DNA of 64,000 bases, taken from assembly GCF_037975245.1 (NCBI RefSeq), contig NC_092570.1, positions 325,501 through 389,500 of the forward strand. The letters are read 5' to 3'. The translations under genes were made by a program, and so were the position numbers. Of this stretch, positions 34,241 through 46,390 are shown piece by piece. The notes under the pieces are model-generated. The model saw only the letters and a program-made list of their open reading frames with translations, was not told the DNA's origin and did not search any database. Numbering within the stretch: position 1 is the first letter of the stretch; the number at the start of each line of letters is the position of its first letter. The DNA comes from Apostichopus japonicus. Its lineage: Eukaryota; Echinodermata; Holothuroidea; Aspidochirotida; Stichopodidae.

Positions 34241-37132
34241 AAATAACATGTAACTGTTAATGCTGCTTGCATAATCGGAACCAAAGTGTGTCAACAACAA
34301 CAACAAGAAACAACCCCAAAATCAAATCGATTGTGAAGCTTGAAACAGGCTAGAGAAACCACAATTGGAATCAATTCTAATAAACTGGCATATAGTAAAA
34401 TTTGAAATATTTGTACAGTATAGGCAGTAAGACTGACCTCTATTCGTTAACAAACTTGTGTCCGACGATATTGATAAAACCATAAAAATAGTGTTATTCA
34501 AAGCGTTATATATTGCGATACCATCTGCTTGGTAAAACTATTAAAAAAGACCAAGTGCATATAATAGCCCAAACACACAAGGTTAATAATCTATCATAAA
34601 ACGGCTTATTTGGCTATATCCATAGGAATACATCAAATATTCATAGTTAATCATGTAAGCAAGATTCGAGTTAGCTATGGTTCAATGGTTTGAGAAACTT
34701 TAGGTGGATACTCAATTGGAAGTGATAGATAGAGGTAGGTGGCATGGGGGGGGGGGGGTGCGGGGGGTGTCATAGCAGATATAGCCCGTTCAAACATTTT
34801 TCAAAAGTTCCAAGAAGAAGTATCGTACTGCATGTCGGATACTGTGGTTTTAAAAAAAAATCAAAGTAGTTTTTAGCACAACCTTGCTTGTAAACGTACC
34901 GTTTTAATAGACCTAATTTAAAGCCCCAAAATCCAACATTTTATGTCTAAACTTTAATTATTTCTGGGGGATGACCCCAGACCCCTTAACATGGAAGTCA
35001 GATTCAACTATACGAGGGCCACACTCTTCCTCTAAGTAATTTTAGCCCGCTAAGATATATTATTGAGAAGGGGGAGGGGGGGGGGGTTGGTATAAAACCG
35101 GACTGATATCGTTTTCGATATAGTCAAACTACTTTCTTTGTATTATCAGTTTGGCTTACCACTTTGCTTTCTGATCATAATATTTGAATATATTTCAAGT
35201 TTTGCTTTCTCTTTTCAATTCTAGATAGCGGAAGGAAGGTCATATTGCGGTTTTTATTCCTGAGTTTTAATACAAGCAGCTGTTGACATGTAATCCCTGA
35301 TTAGAAGAAACAGTGTAAGGCGAATTTATAGTATGAGAAAGGATAATCCATGAGTAAATTTGTGTTTCATTGATGAAAGATTTTAAAGCATATTCCATGC
35401 ATTCTGTTGAAATATGCATTCAATTCCGATACCCTTACAGCTCACAGATCTGCATGCCTGTTGAGAGGTGAGGGGGGGGGGGGGTCAGGGGTTACATGCT
35501 CCGTAGCAAGGGTCAATGAGGGTAAATATAATATGGGGAAAATACTAATGTATTCTCATTTTCATAGTGGGGAAAAAATCAACCGAGGGGTGGGGTGGGG
35601 TTGTGAGCGGTGTCATAATTGTCCCTGATGCCCGACGTGGTTCTCGACTCACCTTTAGATTGTTTTCATGTCTCATGTCTTCATTTTGATAAGGAAAGGA
35701 ACAGGTAATACGGAATATAAACGCATTGTTCAGATTTCACATGAAAATGTCTAATAGTGCGAGCACGAATGTGCCCTCTCAATCCCCCAGGGTCCCCCTC
35801 ATCTTTCTCCCTACGCCAGCTTTGTACCTTCCTGGATGGGTCAAATGTCATACCCCTATATGATTCCCTATATATTTATCCAGACGTCGAATCGCCTAAT
35901 GTACATGTAAACGTGTATCCAGACCATTTCCACGGGTTTGGATCTAGTCTTCTAGACTAGCGGAAATATTCGACTAATACTTGATCCGCTTCCGTGAGTA
36001 GTTGATCAAAGATCAATCATCTTTTTTTGGAATTAATTTTTTTTTTAAATATTTGTCGATGAATGTAACACTTTAATCTACGATGTTCATATTGTATGTT
36101 AAAGTGATATTGTACAACCATTATTTGATATAACTTAATGGTTTACTTGTTTGAAATACTTTAATATTATGTATCATTCTGTACCGACTATGTAATATTT
36201 CAAAATTCGATATCCGGGTCAGTTCAAACTGCTTTAGCGTTATATTAATGTGATGACATATAAGAGGTTAAGATCTTGTTAAATCCGTTTGTTTTCCACG
36301 CACACAACACACTGTCTTATAGTCTACCACATTTCCTCAGCGGTGGTATACCTAGCTGTCGAGCCTAATTCATATTTAAATTTCAAGGTTTACTCTATAT
36401 TTTACAAATTTGCGTTTGTACAGAATCCCAATAGTTGAAAATAGTTGAAAATCATGTGTAACACAATTGACCTATACTGTATGTTACTACACAAGAGTAG
36501 CGTGTTATGGCGGATAAACTATAAACACATCGTGATAAATAATAACATCATGTGCATCGTATTGGGTATAAGCTAGGTCCCTCTGAGCATGGAGGTAAAA
36601 CCTCCATGCTCTGAGATCTGAACAATAAAAGCCAAAGTGACCGTGTAAACAGGTTCCTCGGATTCAAAGACTATTCAAAGGCGGTTATGAGATGGTATAG
36701 ACTATTGAGACTCGGTTACGATTATTTATCTATTTATAATGATCTCTTGATCTAATGCTTTCCGAGAGGTGGTCTTGATATACTCATGATACTAGGAGGG
36801 TTTGGCAGCTGGTTTCAGCACCGAAACAAAATAGAATTAAACCCTGGAAGGTAAACAAGAACAGGAAACATTACGATATAATCCAGGTACAATTGGAAGA
36901 ATCATAACCCAATTTTTGTTTATCATGTATGTCCAATCTATACCATCCTCTTATCTTGGTCTAGACTTAACATCAAATCAATTATTTAAAGAATTTTGAA
37001 CGATGCCTTTCAAAGTAGCTCGTTGGCCAGGAAATGAAGAAAGAACGAAGAAATCAGTTTGGATTTCATTTTTCTTTTGGTGCATGATAAACTCTGCAAA
37101 TATATCACGTTTTCAGCACCATACATATGTAT
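34241..37132. other. no gene seen; G-runs and one hairpin
   Basis: G-runs at about 34746, 35075 and 35470. One perfect hairpin is at 36585-36611. Open frames at 35407-35628 and 35757-35960 look non-coding. Confidence 0.5.
36585..36611. repeat. perfect 12-bp stem hairpin
   Basis: GAGCATGGAGGT, loop AAA, ACCTCCATGCTC. It shares its core with the hairpin at 22970-22997. Confidence 0.87.
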
Positions 37133-37135
37133 ATG

Positions 37136-37325
<190 letters not shown>

Positions 37326-37432
37326 TAACAAAGATTCAATTGTTCACTTCCTGCTACAAGAGTGCTAAATAAGTAGATGTAGAGCAAAAAATATATAATA
37401 TAGTATACCTATACTGTAACTTACAGCATGCT

Positions 37433-37464
37433 GATGTGTGAGTTGAGTAATATTTGATGGGTTC

Positions 37465-37529
<65 letters not shown>

Positions 37530-37574
37530 ATATATATATAATGAACCCATCAAATATTACTCAACTCACACATC
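37433..37574. repeat. AT-cored palindrome, ~142 bp, about 40-bp unique arms
   Basis: The left arm (GATGTGTGAGTTGAGTAATA, then TTTGATGGGTTCAT) is mirrored by ATGAACCCATCAAA then TATTACTCAACTCACACATC on the right, with (AT)n between. Further out, TAAGTAGATG at about 37370 mirrors CATCTACTTA at about 37571, so the left arm seems interrupted by about 55 bp. It could fold as a cruciform. Confidence 0.93.
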
Positions 37575-39221
37575 TACTTAGTTTTATGTTTCTTCATCCC
37601 TTCATCAAAGGACATAGTAAGTCATATACCAGTAAAGTTATGATTAAAAGATTAAAATAAATCGTCAAATTTCGTTCCCCAAACACTTTTGTATTAATCA
37701 TATCCAAATTAAAAAGCAAAACTTAGGGAAACTCAAACTCTACAGTTGCTTTAAATACAAGTTAAATCAACTATTCAATGGTGATATCTTTTCAAGCCAT
37801 GTGACGAATTACGAAGTGCTAATTTCGATCATCCATAAGTAATATATTGTACATACAGTGCACATACTTTACATTAGTGTGCATGTTGAACCACAAGCAC
37901 CATGCCGTGTTGTAACAATACAGATAAATTATCTACTAAACCAGCTTTCCTTATGTAATCAGACTACCGGCCATGCACCTTTAAACTTGTAGTCTACCGC
38001 CACGAGAGATAATGTATCCGTGCTACAAGGAAATGATAACATCAAATTGTGTTTATAAAACACAGACAGGTGGACTGGACACAGCAACAGCTGCTAGAAT
38101 GTTACGTCATGCAGGCAGTACATGCTTTATCTACGTGACTGGCAAACTCCAACAGAAGTGTTACCGTAGAAACTGAATCAACTTATCTTTCTCTACTTCC
38201 TACATTACATGTCCACTCCATTGTTTTACCCAGGCAGGTAGCGCATTGTTTGTTACAAAGTGCTGTCAAGTATTTCTAATTGTGGTTCCGAATGGTCCAT
38301 TCGTTTAGCATATGCCTATTTAGCAATATTTCTTTTACTATACGCCTATATTCCTTTCAACCCCCAACCGCAGGGTTTCAAAGGTGGGATGGGGGTACAT
38401 ATATTCCCCGACTGAACCTTTATTGAATGACCAGAATCGAATGAGTTTATAAAGTAATGGGTGTTAACCTGGGTAATTGAATTCGAGTCCCATATAGGTT
38501 GCCGAAAGTTTTCCCCCAGAAAAAAAAAACTAATTTATACGTTTTTTTGCAAAGATATTTTTTGGCTTGCTGAGAGTGGGCATCGCACTGATGGCCTCAT
38601 CAGTTATTATTATCAGGTCGTAAAACCATTAGAGACATTGTATATATATATTCTTTCCGGTTAGTTAAAAACCCCATCCTAATATCTTGTATCTAACTTT
38701 AGATATGGTTCGTTGATATTTTTCAGATAGTGTGTCATAGCAGAGAGTTGTAACATCTCCCTGGTCATACTGTAGTAGGTTGTATGAGATGTCGTAACGA
38801 CAGATGTTCTTCATAATCTTTATTTTCCTTTTATTATATTCTTGTTAATTTATCCTTGAAATAAGCTACATTTGTGACGTTGCTCTTTATCGGGCTAGTG
38901 CTCTCTTCATTAGAACTCCACCGGTTTTAAATAAAATTATTTATAAATTAGTTACACATGATAATGAAAAGCAAAGACCTTTTCAGCTGAGTTGCAATGA
39001 TGACATCACTAAGTCAGCTGTTGCCAGGTGGAATCATAAAATATCAACCAAGTTTAAAAATGTGTATCTCCATGATTCAAAATCCTATCAGGTTTTGAGT
39101 TTACACAAAATTTGCAGAAACTTATAGGGTCAGGGGTTACCGTGCAGTGCATACATATATCTTCCAAAGTCGACGACTAATGACTTTAAAGAATAACTGT
39201 AGGCACAAAAGTAATACTATG
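37575..39221. other. no gene seen
   Basis: AT-rich; an A-run at 38521. No exon or repeat recognised. Confidence 0.5.
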
Positions 39222-39229
39222 TTTTAGAC

Positions 39230-39757
39230 CAAGGTTTTCCTAACTTTATCCCCCACGAACCCCTTGAGGATGTCAGAGTTGTCCACGAAGCCCCAACTTT
39301 TTGAGACACGATCTGAGTCATTATTATACTATAATACGCATAACAGTGTTTCGTAAAAGATCAAGTTCATAGTGTAGGCCTAATATTGTATGAAAAACAA
39401 ACAAACAAGAGATAAACAAATATGGAAACTTCAAGATAAGATCAGCTCTTAATCTTCACGACTTACTGTCATGCGTACACCAACTTCATTCAAATCATGC
39501 GGCCTGTGTCTGTTTCATAATTCAGTTATTTATCACATGCACGGTACGGTACTAGTACTATGGCAATATATGAGTATGGAACGAGAAAAGAGTTTGTCGA
39601 TAGGTACGACTTTTGTACATTACTAACTTATATGATATATCAGATTGAGTTCAACAAAAGGTACTCTTTTTTTTACTTTCAGAAACGTCTCACGAACCCC
39701 CTGGGACGGACTTACGCACCCCCTGGGGGTTCATGCACCCCAGTTAGGGAACCCCTG
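39230..39757. mobile_element. hAT-like MITE, 528 bp, 8-bp target duplication
   Basis: The left end CAAGGTTTTCCTAACTTTAT and the right end, CAGGGGTTCCCTAACTGGGG on the other strand, are imperfect inverted copies of the CAGNGGTTCYCAACC-type end of many hAT elements. Octamers TTTTAGAC (39222-39229) and TTTTATAC (39758-39765) agree at 7 of 8 positions. CACGAACCCC blocks lie inside both ends. No transposase. Confidence 0.78.
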
Positions 39758-39765
39758 TTTTATAC

Positions 39766-40607
39766 CATTTAATTGAAAAAACAACGCCTAATATCAGACT
39801 ATAGGATGTATTTCTCTGGCACTTTTAATTTTTTTGAAATGCTCCTTTAAGCAACTGAGATTCATAAAATTAAGGCGACTGGACTATATAATCCTGCAAA
39901 ACAAACCTTTATGTCAGTCTCAATTACAATTCAAGGTCTCAATGGGAAAACATAAGACTTACATGGACTCAAATGACATGTTTGCAATCCGTTAGATTCT
40001 CAAAGGAGATGTGTCTTGAGTAACATGAAGGGATCTGTTGTTTATCTGAAGTTAACAGAACATGCTTTTGGTTGAATGATCACAATGGATAAAACAATGG
40101 ATCATCATTAACATTAAGGCCTGTGTTGAGGAACCGACGTCATCAGCAATTTGGCCTTGAAGGAACATTCCAGCGATATTTTACAGGTGAATATCTTGAA
40201 AATCTCTGTAGCTATATTAACAGCACTCAAAACTACTATTTCTTGAAAAATATCAAGATTGAAATTCTACCCAAAGTTATGATTTAATTGTAATCTCTCT
40301 TCTTGAGACGATTTTGTTTCCTTCATACCCATGACAAGGCCTGCAGAGAGAGGACAGGGTTGGGGTGGGGGGGGGGGGGGGTATTTTACTCACTCAAAAT
40401 ATGGGCTAGTAAAATCACTGATATTTGTAGTTGTATGGGCAGGGTGAGGATTAAGTTCTATACTTTTCGGACTTAGGTATGACCTTGTACTCGTATGGAA
40501 GTGTCACAGATGGATATATGGGTTTACAAATATGACGTGAGGCCCTGGAGTCGTGGAAGGTGACTCCCGTTGTTTGAAGGGATTCCCGAAAAACAAAGAT
40601 CGTGCGG
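39766..40607. repeat. dispersed repeat, related to 60110-60400
   Basis: Roughly 39865-40310 shows the same order of blocks as 60110-60400: GACTGGACTAT, GCCTGTGTTGAGGAACCGA with TCATCA, GGAACATTCCAG, and GTGAATATCTTGAAAA. This looks like two old copies of one interspersed family. A G-run lies at about 40365. Confidence 0.5.
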
Positions 40608-40962
40608 TTAAAGGCATTGAAGACTCGCCCCAAACCGCTTGCCGCCCTCTGAAAAAGTTAACTTTCCGTTGCTTGCAAGTAAAGTTATTTTCTTGTCGCT
40701 ACAAAATGCAGACAGTAATGGAACGTGGTACCTTGTTATCTTTTATCTAGACCTGAGATGCCCATCGCTGCTATGTACACTTGTGGGTATTGACCGTAGC
40801 TGCATGTATTGACTGTACACTAGTGTCTAATTACCGACGGTAGCAAGCTGTGTGTGTATTTTCTGGGATCGATGTCTAACGCTTCTGTTACACCTAATTC
40901 GAAACTAGGTTAGATTACCGGCATCAGACTTTTCTTTGTGCGCGAGTCTTCAATGCCTTTAA
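40608..40962 (+). mobile_element. TTAA MITE (piggyBac-like), copy 2, intact 355 bp
   Basis: TTAA (40608-40611) is followed by AGGCATTGAAGACTCGC; the right end is GCGAGTCTTCAATGCCT followed by TTAA (40959-40962). Exact TTAA duplications with short perfect TIRs are the mark of piggyBac-type non-autonomous elements. The copy at 61299-61653 has the same length in opposite orientation, and that at 3389-3655 is truncated. The interior has no coding sequence. Confidence 0.88.
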
Positions 40963-41068
40963 GGCATATTTTGACTATAAATTATTGTGTGAGGTTGAGA
41001 GGTATGAGGTAAGGGTTGTCACACCAGCTGCATCCTGTACTCGGAAGGGTGGTCAAATTCTTCCCGAC

Positions 41069-41161
41069 TGAATGCAAACAACCCCTCCCCCATGTGGATT
41101 GAATGCAAACAACCCCTCCCCCATGTGGATTGAATGCAAACAACCCCTCCCCCATGTGGAT
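41069..41161. repeat. 31-bp tandem repeat, three copies
   Basis: TGAATGCAAACAACCCCTCC plus CCCATGTGGAT, three essentially perfect copies. Confidence 0.95.
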
Positions 41162-41610
41162 TTACTTGCATACTTACAGTATGTCAGGCTTAGTAGAGGA
41201 TTGTTATAACAAACAGCAAATTTAAGCAGCTTATGTGCTTTTGGCACTCATCGACTAACCAGTTTTACACAAAATTATACTGCAAATGGCAACACGAAGC
41301 CACACTATTTGTTTATGGTGGCAACAAATGAACACTGATGGGGCAAGTTAAAACAATAGGAGGGGGGAGACAGAAAATAAACACACATACACAGCAAACA
41401 CCCTGCATTTACAATTGTATATTTGCAAGGAGTAAACAAAGTTTCTACTCCCATAAAGTAAAGATATATCTATTTGTCTTGTGTATTAACAGAGACAATA
41501 ACAAAGTCAATAAATTAGTTGATTTATATTCTTCATTTTGAAAAGACATTAATGCCCTACTAAAATGCACTAGTCTTACTCTACATTTATCGAGTAGTGC
41601 TCAGAGGTAG
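41162..41610. other. no gene seen
   Basis: AT-rich; an open frame at 41338-41541 has no support. Confidence 0.45.
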
Positions 41611-41789
41611 CTACAGGGAGGGGGCCAGTGAGTCCCGGCACCCACTTTGGATAAACTACAGGGAGGGGGGCCAGTGAGTCCCTGCACCAACTTTGGATAA
41701 ACTACAGGGAGGGGGCCAGTGAGTCCCGGCACCCACTTTGGATAAACTACAGGGAGGGGGCCAGTGAGTCCCGGCACCCACTTTGGATA
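41611..41789. repeat. 45-bp tandem repeat, four copies
   Basis: CTACAGGGAGGGGGCCAGTG followed by AGTCCCGGCACCCACTTTGG ATAAA; nearly identical copies. Confidence 0.94.
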
Positions 41790-42917
41790 TATTTGTTTTT
41801 TGCACTAAACGTTAGCCGTAAACATAAATATGATCAGAACAAAATACATAGTGGCAAAATTTTAGCCGTTCTTGTAGATGTGTTTTATCAGCAGCTCTTC
41901 TGCTAATTTTGGTATCTGCTGATTATTGCCTCCACTCCGCCCACCCCCACGGAACCCCCCACCCCCCCATTGTTACCCTTGTGAAACTATATATCATCAT
42001 TTCATATATCATGGACTTAAAAGCAATTTCGCTGCATTACCCAGCCATAAAGAAAATGCTCTTTCGTAGAATTACATTGCTTGGAAACGTTTTCTAATGC
42101 TAAATGGTGGACGGCAATGTCATCTCTACATTTTGTGATGGCTTCACCAACTGTGTTACATTCACTTGCAATCATCATTTCTTGAAGCAAAAACATCATT
42201 GTCTTTAATAATTGGCAACAACAAACTGCATGATATCCTCAAAATATATGAACTCTAACAGCCCACATTCTTATATAAACAATATAATATTTCCACAAAT
42301 AAAAATGGAATACAACAATGTTTGTTTGTCAGTTTTCATACAACCACATTTACGTACTACTTACTACAAACAGTTGGAGAAGATACCAACTTCATTGTTC
42401 ATGCACTAATAAACAAACCATACTTTGACAAAACTGTCTTTATGGTTAACCATAACCAACTACAAACTAATAATGAAATGAACTACATTAGGACACTTAC
42501 AGTATGCCTAACAAAACTCTTACAAAATGTATTATTATTATTACTCGTTGCATTACTCGTTGGTGAGGGAACATTCAAAAATCCATTAACCTTAAATATG
42601 ACATGGTGATAAACCTTCACCACAGTTAGAGTTAAGCTGTTAACTTGTATCTCACACTTCTTACAATACTTACTCATGAAAGTCAATTACATCATAAGTG
42701 TTCTAAACAGTTTTTTCTTTCCCTGTTTTTCCAGAGTGTGTGGAACCACGCAAACTGATTAACCATGGACATTTTAACTAGAATGTATAAAGCCTACTGG
42801 TCATCGTTGGTCTAATCAATAGACAAATGTTCTTCCAATATATATTTTTTACTGTGTGATCTAATGAGCGAAGCAATCAACATCTTATGTCATTAAATTA
42901 TGTGTAAAAGTAAAAGG
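41790..42917. other. AT-rich; weak exon candidate only
   Basis: Apart from the candidate at 42027-42199 no gene is seen. Open frames at 42212-42686 look non-coding. Confidence 0.45.
42027..42199 (-). CDS. weak coding-exon candidate
   Basis: The minus strand reads MMFLLQEMMIASECNTVGEA then ITKCRDDIAVHHLALENVSK before a possible donor (GGCTGG|gtaatg) near 42039. The helical, Cys-containing peptide has a coding-like feel, but no family is recognised and no acceptor with a good tract precedes it. Confidence 0.15.
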
Positions 42918-42955
42918 GCCTGACGTTCGATCCTAGCAAGATCTTCTTCAGAGGC
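42918..42955 (-). ncRNA. hammerhead-ribozyme-like relic
   Basis: On the minus strand GCCT-CTGAAGA-AGATCTTGCTAGGATC-GAAC-GTC-AGGC fits the minimal type I hammerhead layout known from Penelope-like retroelements: CUGANGA box, a short stem II closed around TTGCTA, a GAA(A) box, the GUC cleavage triplet, and a four-pair stem I (GCCT/AGGC). The GAAA box has lost one A, so cleavage is unlikely. A palindrome (ACAAGTTAC/GTAACTTGT) lies just beside it at 42962-42980. Confidence 0.45.
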
Positions 42956-43624
42956 TGAATAACAAGTTACAGTAACTTGTAAAGTAGAGTAAAAGTAAAC
43001 TTATTAAGGAAAGTAAAAACTGATAAAATAAAATTTTGTTATATGTGTGAACATGTTTTTTAAAATCAAACCCATGTTGTTTTATAGTCTGACTACTTTC
43101 TCTGTTTCCAAGTATCTTGACTGGTAATACCTTGCATTTGCAAATAAACTTGGATTCAAATACGAAGTACGGAGAGGATATTGGGGGAGTGAGAGGTGGG
43201 GAGTTTATGATCTTATTTACAGAGAAAGTGACACATGATATGTTTGCTGAGCTATCAGGTTTAAAAGGCATTTAAAAACTTTCAATTTTTTAATTCTGTT
43301 GAGTTTCATTGTAGTTTAAAATCCACCACTGGGAAGGCATCTTGTACTGGTTACATCAAACTAGTGATACAGCTTGGAGGACATCTAAACACTAGTAAGG
43401 TTATATTGCATTCCTAAAAATGTAATGTAATGTTTTTGTAGTTGGAAATCTTATGCCAAAAGGTACAATTTTTGGTGGACTAAGGGAACAGATTAAGAAT
43501 CCAAGGTAATTCCTTTAACATCAGAATTTAAAATATTCAACAAACAATTCAGCAAATCCACTCAAGTTTGACTTTGCAATGTTCATTACAAACTTTTTTC
43601 TATTATGATTCATAATTTCACAAG
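42956..43624. other. no gene seen
   Basis: AT-rich segment between two hammerhead-like relics; no reverse transcriptase or GIY-YIG coding remains were found. Confidence 0.45.
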
Positions 43625-43655
43625 TAGTCAGCCTCAAAAGCCCTTCTTCAGCTCT
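43625..43655 (-). ncRNA. second, more decayed hammerhead-like relic
   Basis: The minus strand reads CTGAAGAAGGGCTTTTGAGG then CTGACTACTTG. The CUGANGA box and a weak stem II are visible but the GAAA box is lost. It lies about 700 bp from the relic at 42918-42955 in the same orientation, as would the two pseudo-LTR copies of a Penelope-like element. Confidence 0.25.
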
Positions 43656-44146
43656 GGGTTTGTTGATATGTAAATGTGTATAGCAGGCTAAGCCTGTTAG
43701 GTAAATTGCATTCGGTGAACACTAAATATTGGAGTTTGTTAGGAAGAGTCACAGCCCTTTTTAATCATCTGTCATAATATTAATTAACACAAAAAATGAA
43801 TTACCCAAATAGATCCTGTTTTTATTGCAGTTTGATAGTGAATGTAAATACAAAGAGCTGGTTTAACTGTTTATTTGTCCTTTCATTTATCTAAAATGTA
43901 AATCTACTGGCCCAGTTCCCTCTGTGATAACTTTGTTAATAGAAGGTCACAATAACCACACATACAAGCTCAAACACACAGCAACAAGCACATGCAAGTT
44001 GCAAAATATGAACCTCCAGTTTGAAAAAGCCTCTAATTTGTGATTAGTACTTATCATGCAGTACAGTAGGCATCGACAGCTCTGATCTTTTCAATGATCA
44101 GTAACCCTGGTTTTAGGTGTTTCTTTGTTCAAATGATCTTGACTTG
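43656..44146. other. no gene seen
   Basis: AT-rich; nothing recognised. Confidence 0.5.
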
Positions 44147-44675
44147 CACATATCATCCTCCGATCCTGCCAATAACCCTCCTCCATCTTCCTGGATCAGC
44201 ACATATCATCCTCCGATCCTGCACATAACCCTCCTCCATCTTCCTGGATCAGTATATGTCATCCTCCGATCCTGCCAATAACCCTCCTCCATCTTCCTGG
44301 ATCAGCACATATCATCCTCCGATCCTGCCAATAACCCTCCTCCATCTTCCTGGATCAGCACATATCATCCTCCGATCCTGCCAATAACCCTCCTCCATCT
44401 TCCTGGATCAGTATATGTCATCCTCCGATCCTGCACATAACCCTCCTCCATCTTCCTGGATCAGTATATGTCATCCTCCGATCCTGCCAATAACCCTCCT
44501 CCATCTTCCTGGATCAGCACATATCATCCTCCGATCCTGCCAATAACCCTCCTCCATCTTCCTGGATCAGCACGTCATCCTCCGATCCTGCCAATAACCC
44601 TCCTCCATCTTCCTGGATCAGCACATATCATCCTCCGATCCTGCGGATAACCTTCCTCCATCTTCCTGAATCAGC
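44147..44675. repeat. minisatellite, 53-bp unit, about 10 copies
   Basis: CACATATCATCCTCCGATCC then TGCCAATAACCCTCCTCCAT and CTTCCTGGATCAG. Two variants (CAGCACATATC and CAGTATATGTC) alternate in blocks, suggesting block duplication. Confidence 0.95.
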
Positions 44676-46390
44676 ATTCTTTGTGATGATGCCTACAGAA
44701 ATTCAAAGCAAAATATATTACTTAAACTAAATTCGCTTTCATAGAGCTGAAATTTGAGTCCGAAATGTTGAAATAGAACTTGTAGGTCCCATTCTACTAT
44801 GAAGCTTTTGTGCTCCTTAAAATTAATTTGTTATTTCCATGTATTACACATATAGAGAAAATATGAGTGTGATGAGATTAAAACATTTTATCAAAATAAG
44901 AAATGGATCATGTGTGATTGAATGGCTCTTTGAGATGATCAAAAATGAAGATTATGCTAATTAGCTATTGAAGAGTTCTTTTAATGATGGAAGTTGATTG
45001 GGTATTATTATCACTGCATCACTCAAAGCTACCATTTCCTGGTTGAACTTCTCATTCCAGAAATTTAGTACTAGCAAGAAAGAATGGTGAAATTGACGAA
45101 TGTATCCTGCTACAGAAATGAACAACCACACTCAGTAAAGCACTGTCCTTGCCAGTGTAACTCTCACTAAATATTAACATAACAATGAATGGCATAGGGT
45201 TGATTATTCTATCTCTTCTTCACTTTAGCCCTTTACAAAGATTATACAAAACATCAAATGTTTAATTTAGTTTGTTTGCATTTCTTCAATTTGAATTTAA
45301 CTGCATGAACTTTCAAATTCCCCACACAACCCTACGATTTCATTCAAAGAAAAAAGCCCTGAGACAGACTTTGCTGATCTGGGCATGATGGGCAATCGAG
45401 CCCTTCACAGTGAATAAAGACGAGAAAAGCTTAATGGGTCAGAGACCATTTAGCTTACAGTATCTCCCAGTTACATTAATGCAAACTTAATTTGTTGAAG
45501 TACTTTCAATTGACCACTCAGCTGTTAAACAGGTTCCCTCAGACGGCAGGAACCATACACCTGGAACAGGAAATCCTCCAGATTTACACCTGGTAGCTAA
45601 AAAACTCAATTTTGGGACTTTGGAAAAGTCTGATCACCTTTTTTTGATCTGTTGGTTCTTTACATATTTTACAGCTCTAGTTGAAGAACACTTTGATGAA
45701 AACACGTGGTATCTCAACCCATCAGAAGTGAGGGTAACCAGCAACTCTGGTCACCTAACTTTCAAATGTTCTCAGGAATTGTCAAATAAATGGATACTTC
45801 TTGTGTTCAATTTTGCAGGTTGGCAGGTACATGCTTACAATCAAAACCCAACACTCTTATCCGCCATGTCTATTATATACTCATTTCTCACAAATATAGG
45901 TCATCATTGGTGACACATTGGTGACACCCAGATTGTAACATGGTATATATTTCCTGGAATGCATTCTCTGACCATTTCAAATTATTTCCAGTCATTGGAG
46001 GGGTGGGGATGGGGATGAACATTCATTTCTTGTTGAAATTTGAGCTTGGCTACTGCTGTAACATATTTGGGGGGTGATTCTGATCATTTTCAAAACATCT
46101 AACGAATGGCTGGTTGTGGAAGGTAACAGTTTTTCTGGGCACTAATGACATTGGTATAAAGTGGAGAATCCCTGGGCCCCAGAGCCTTAACCAAAAACCA
46201 GTGCACAAAACACATTGCCTTCAAAAGTGACCGGTTTAATATCAAGAAGATGTGGAAACCAAATCTCATTGTGCTAGTGAGGTTTGGCAATTGCTCTCTT
46301 TGCTTAATTTAAGGGCCCCATCTAACCCTTGGCCAACTGGCCATCAAGGTAACCACTATGCTGATGGCCGAAGATAGGTATGTTATTCAC
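44676..46390. other. no firm gene; one splice-bracketed segment
   Basis: At about 45674-45726 (+) an acceptor-like ttacatattttacag precedes LVEEHFDENTWYLNPSE and then gtgaggg. This could be a micro-exon but has no partner. Elsewhere no exon or repeat was recognised. Confidence 0.35.

Noticed and set aside
45620-45913. 97-codon plus-strand open frame
   Set aside because: Only a short acceptor-donor bracket inside it looks exon-like; no family and no partner exons, so it is mentioned but not called.
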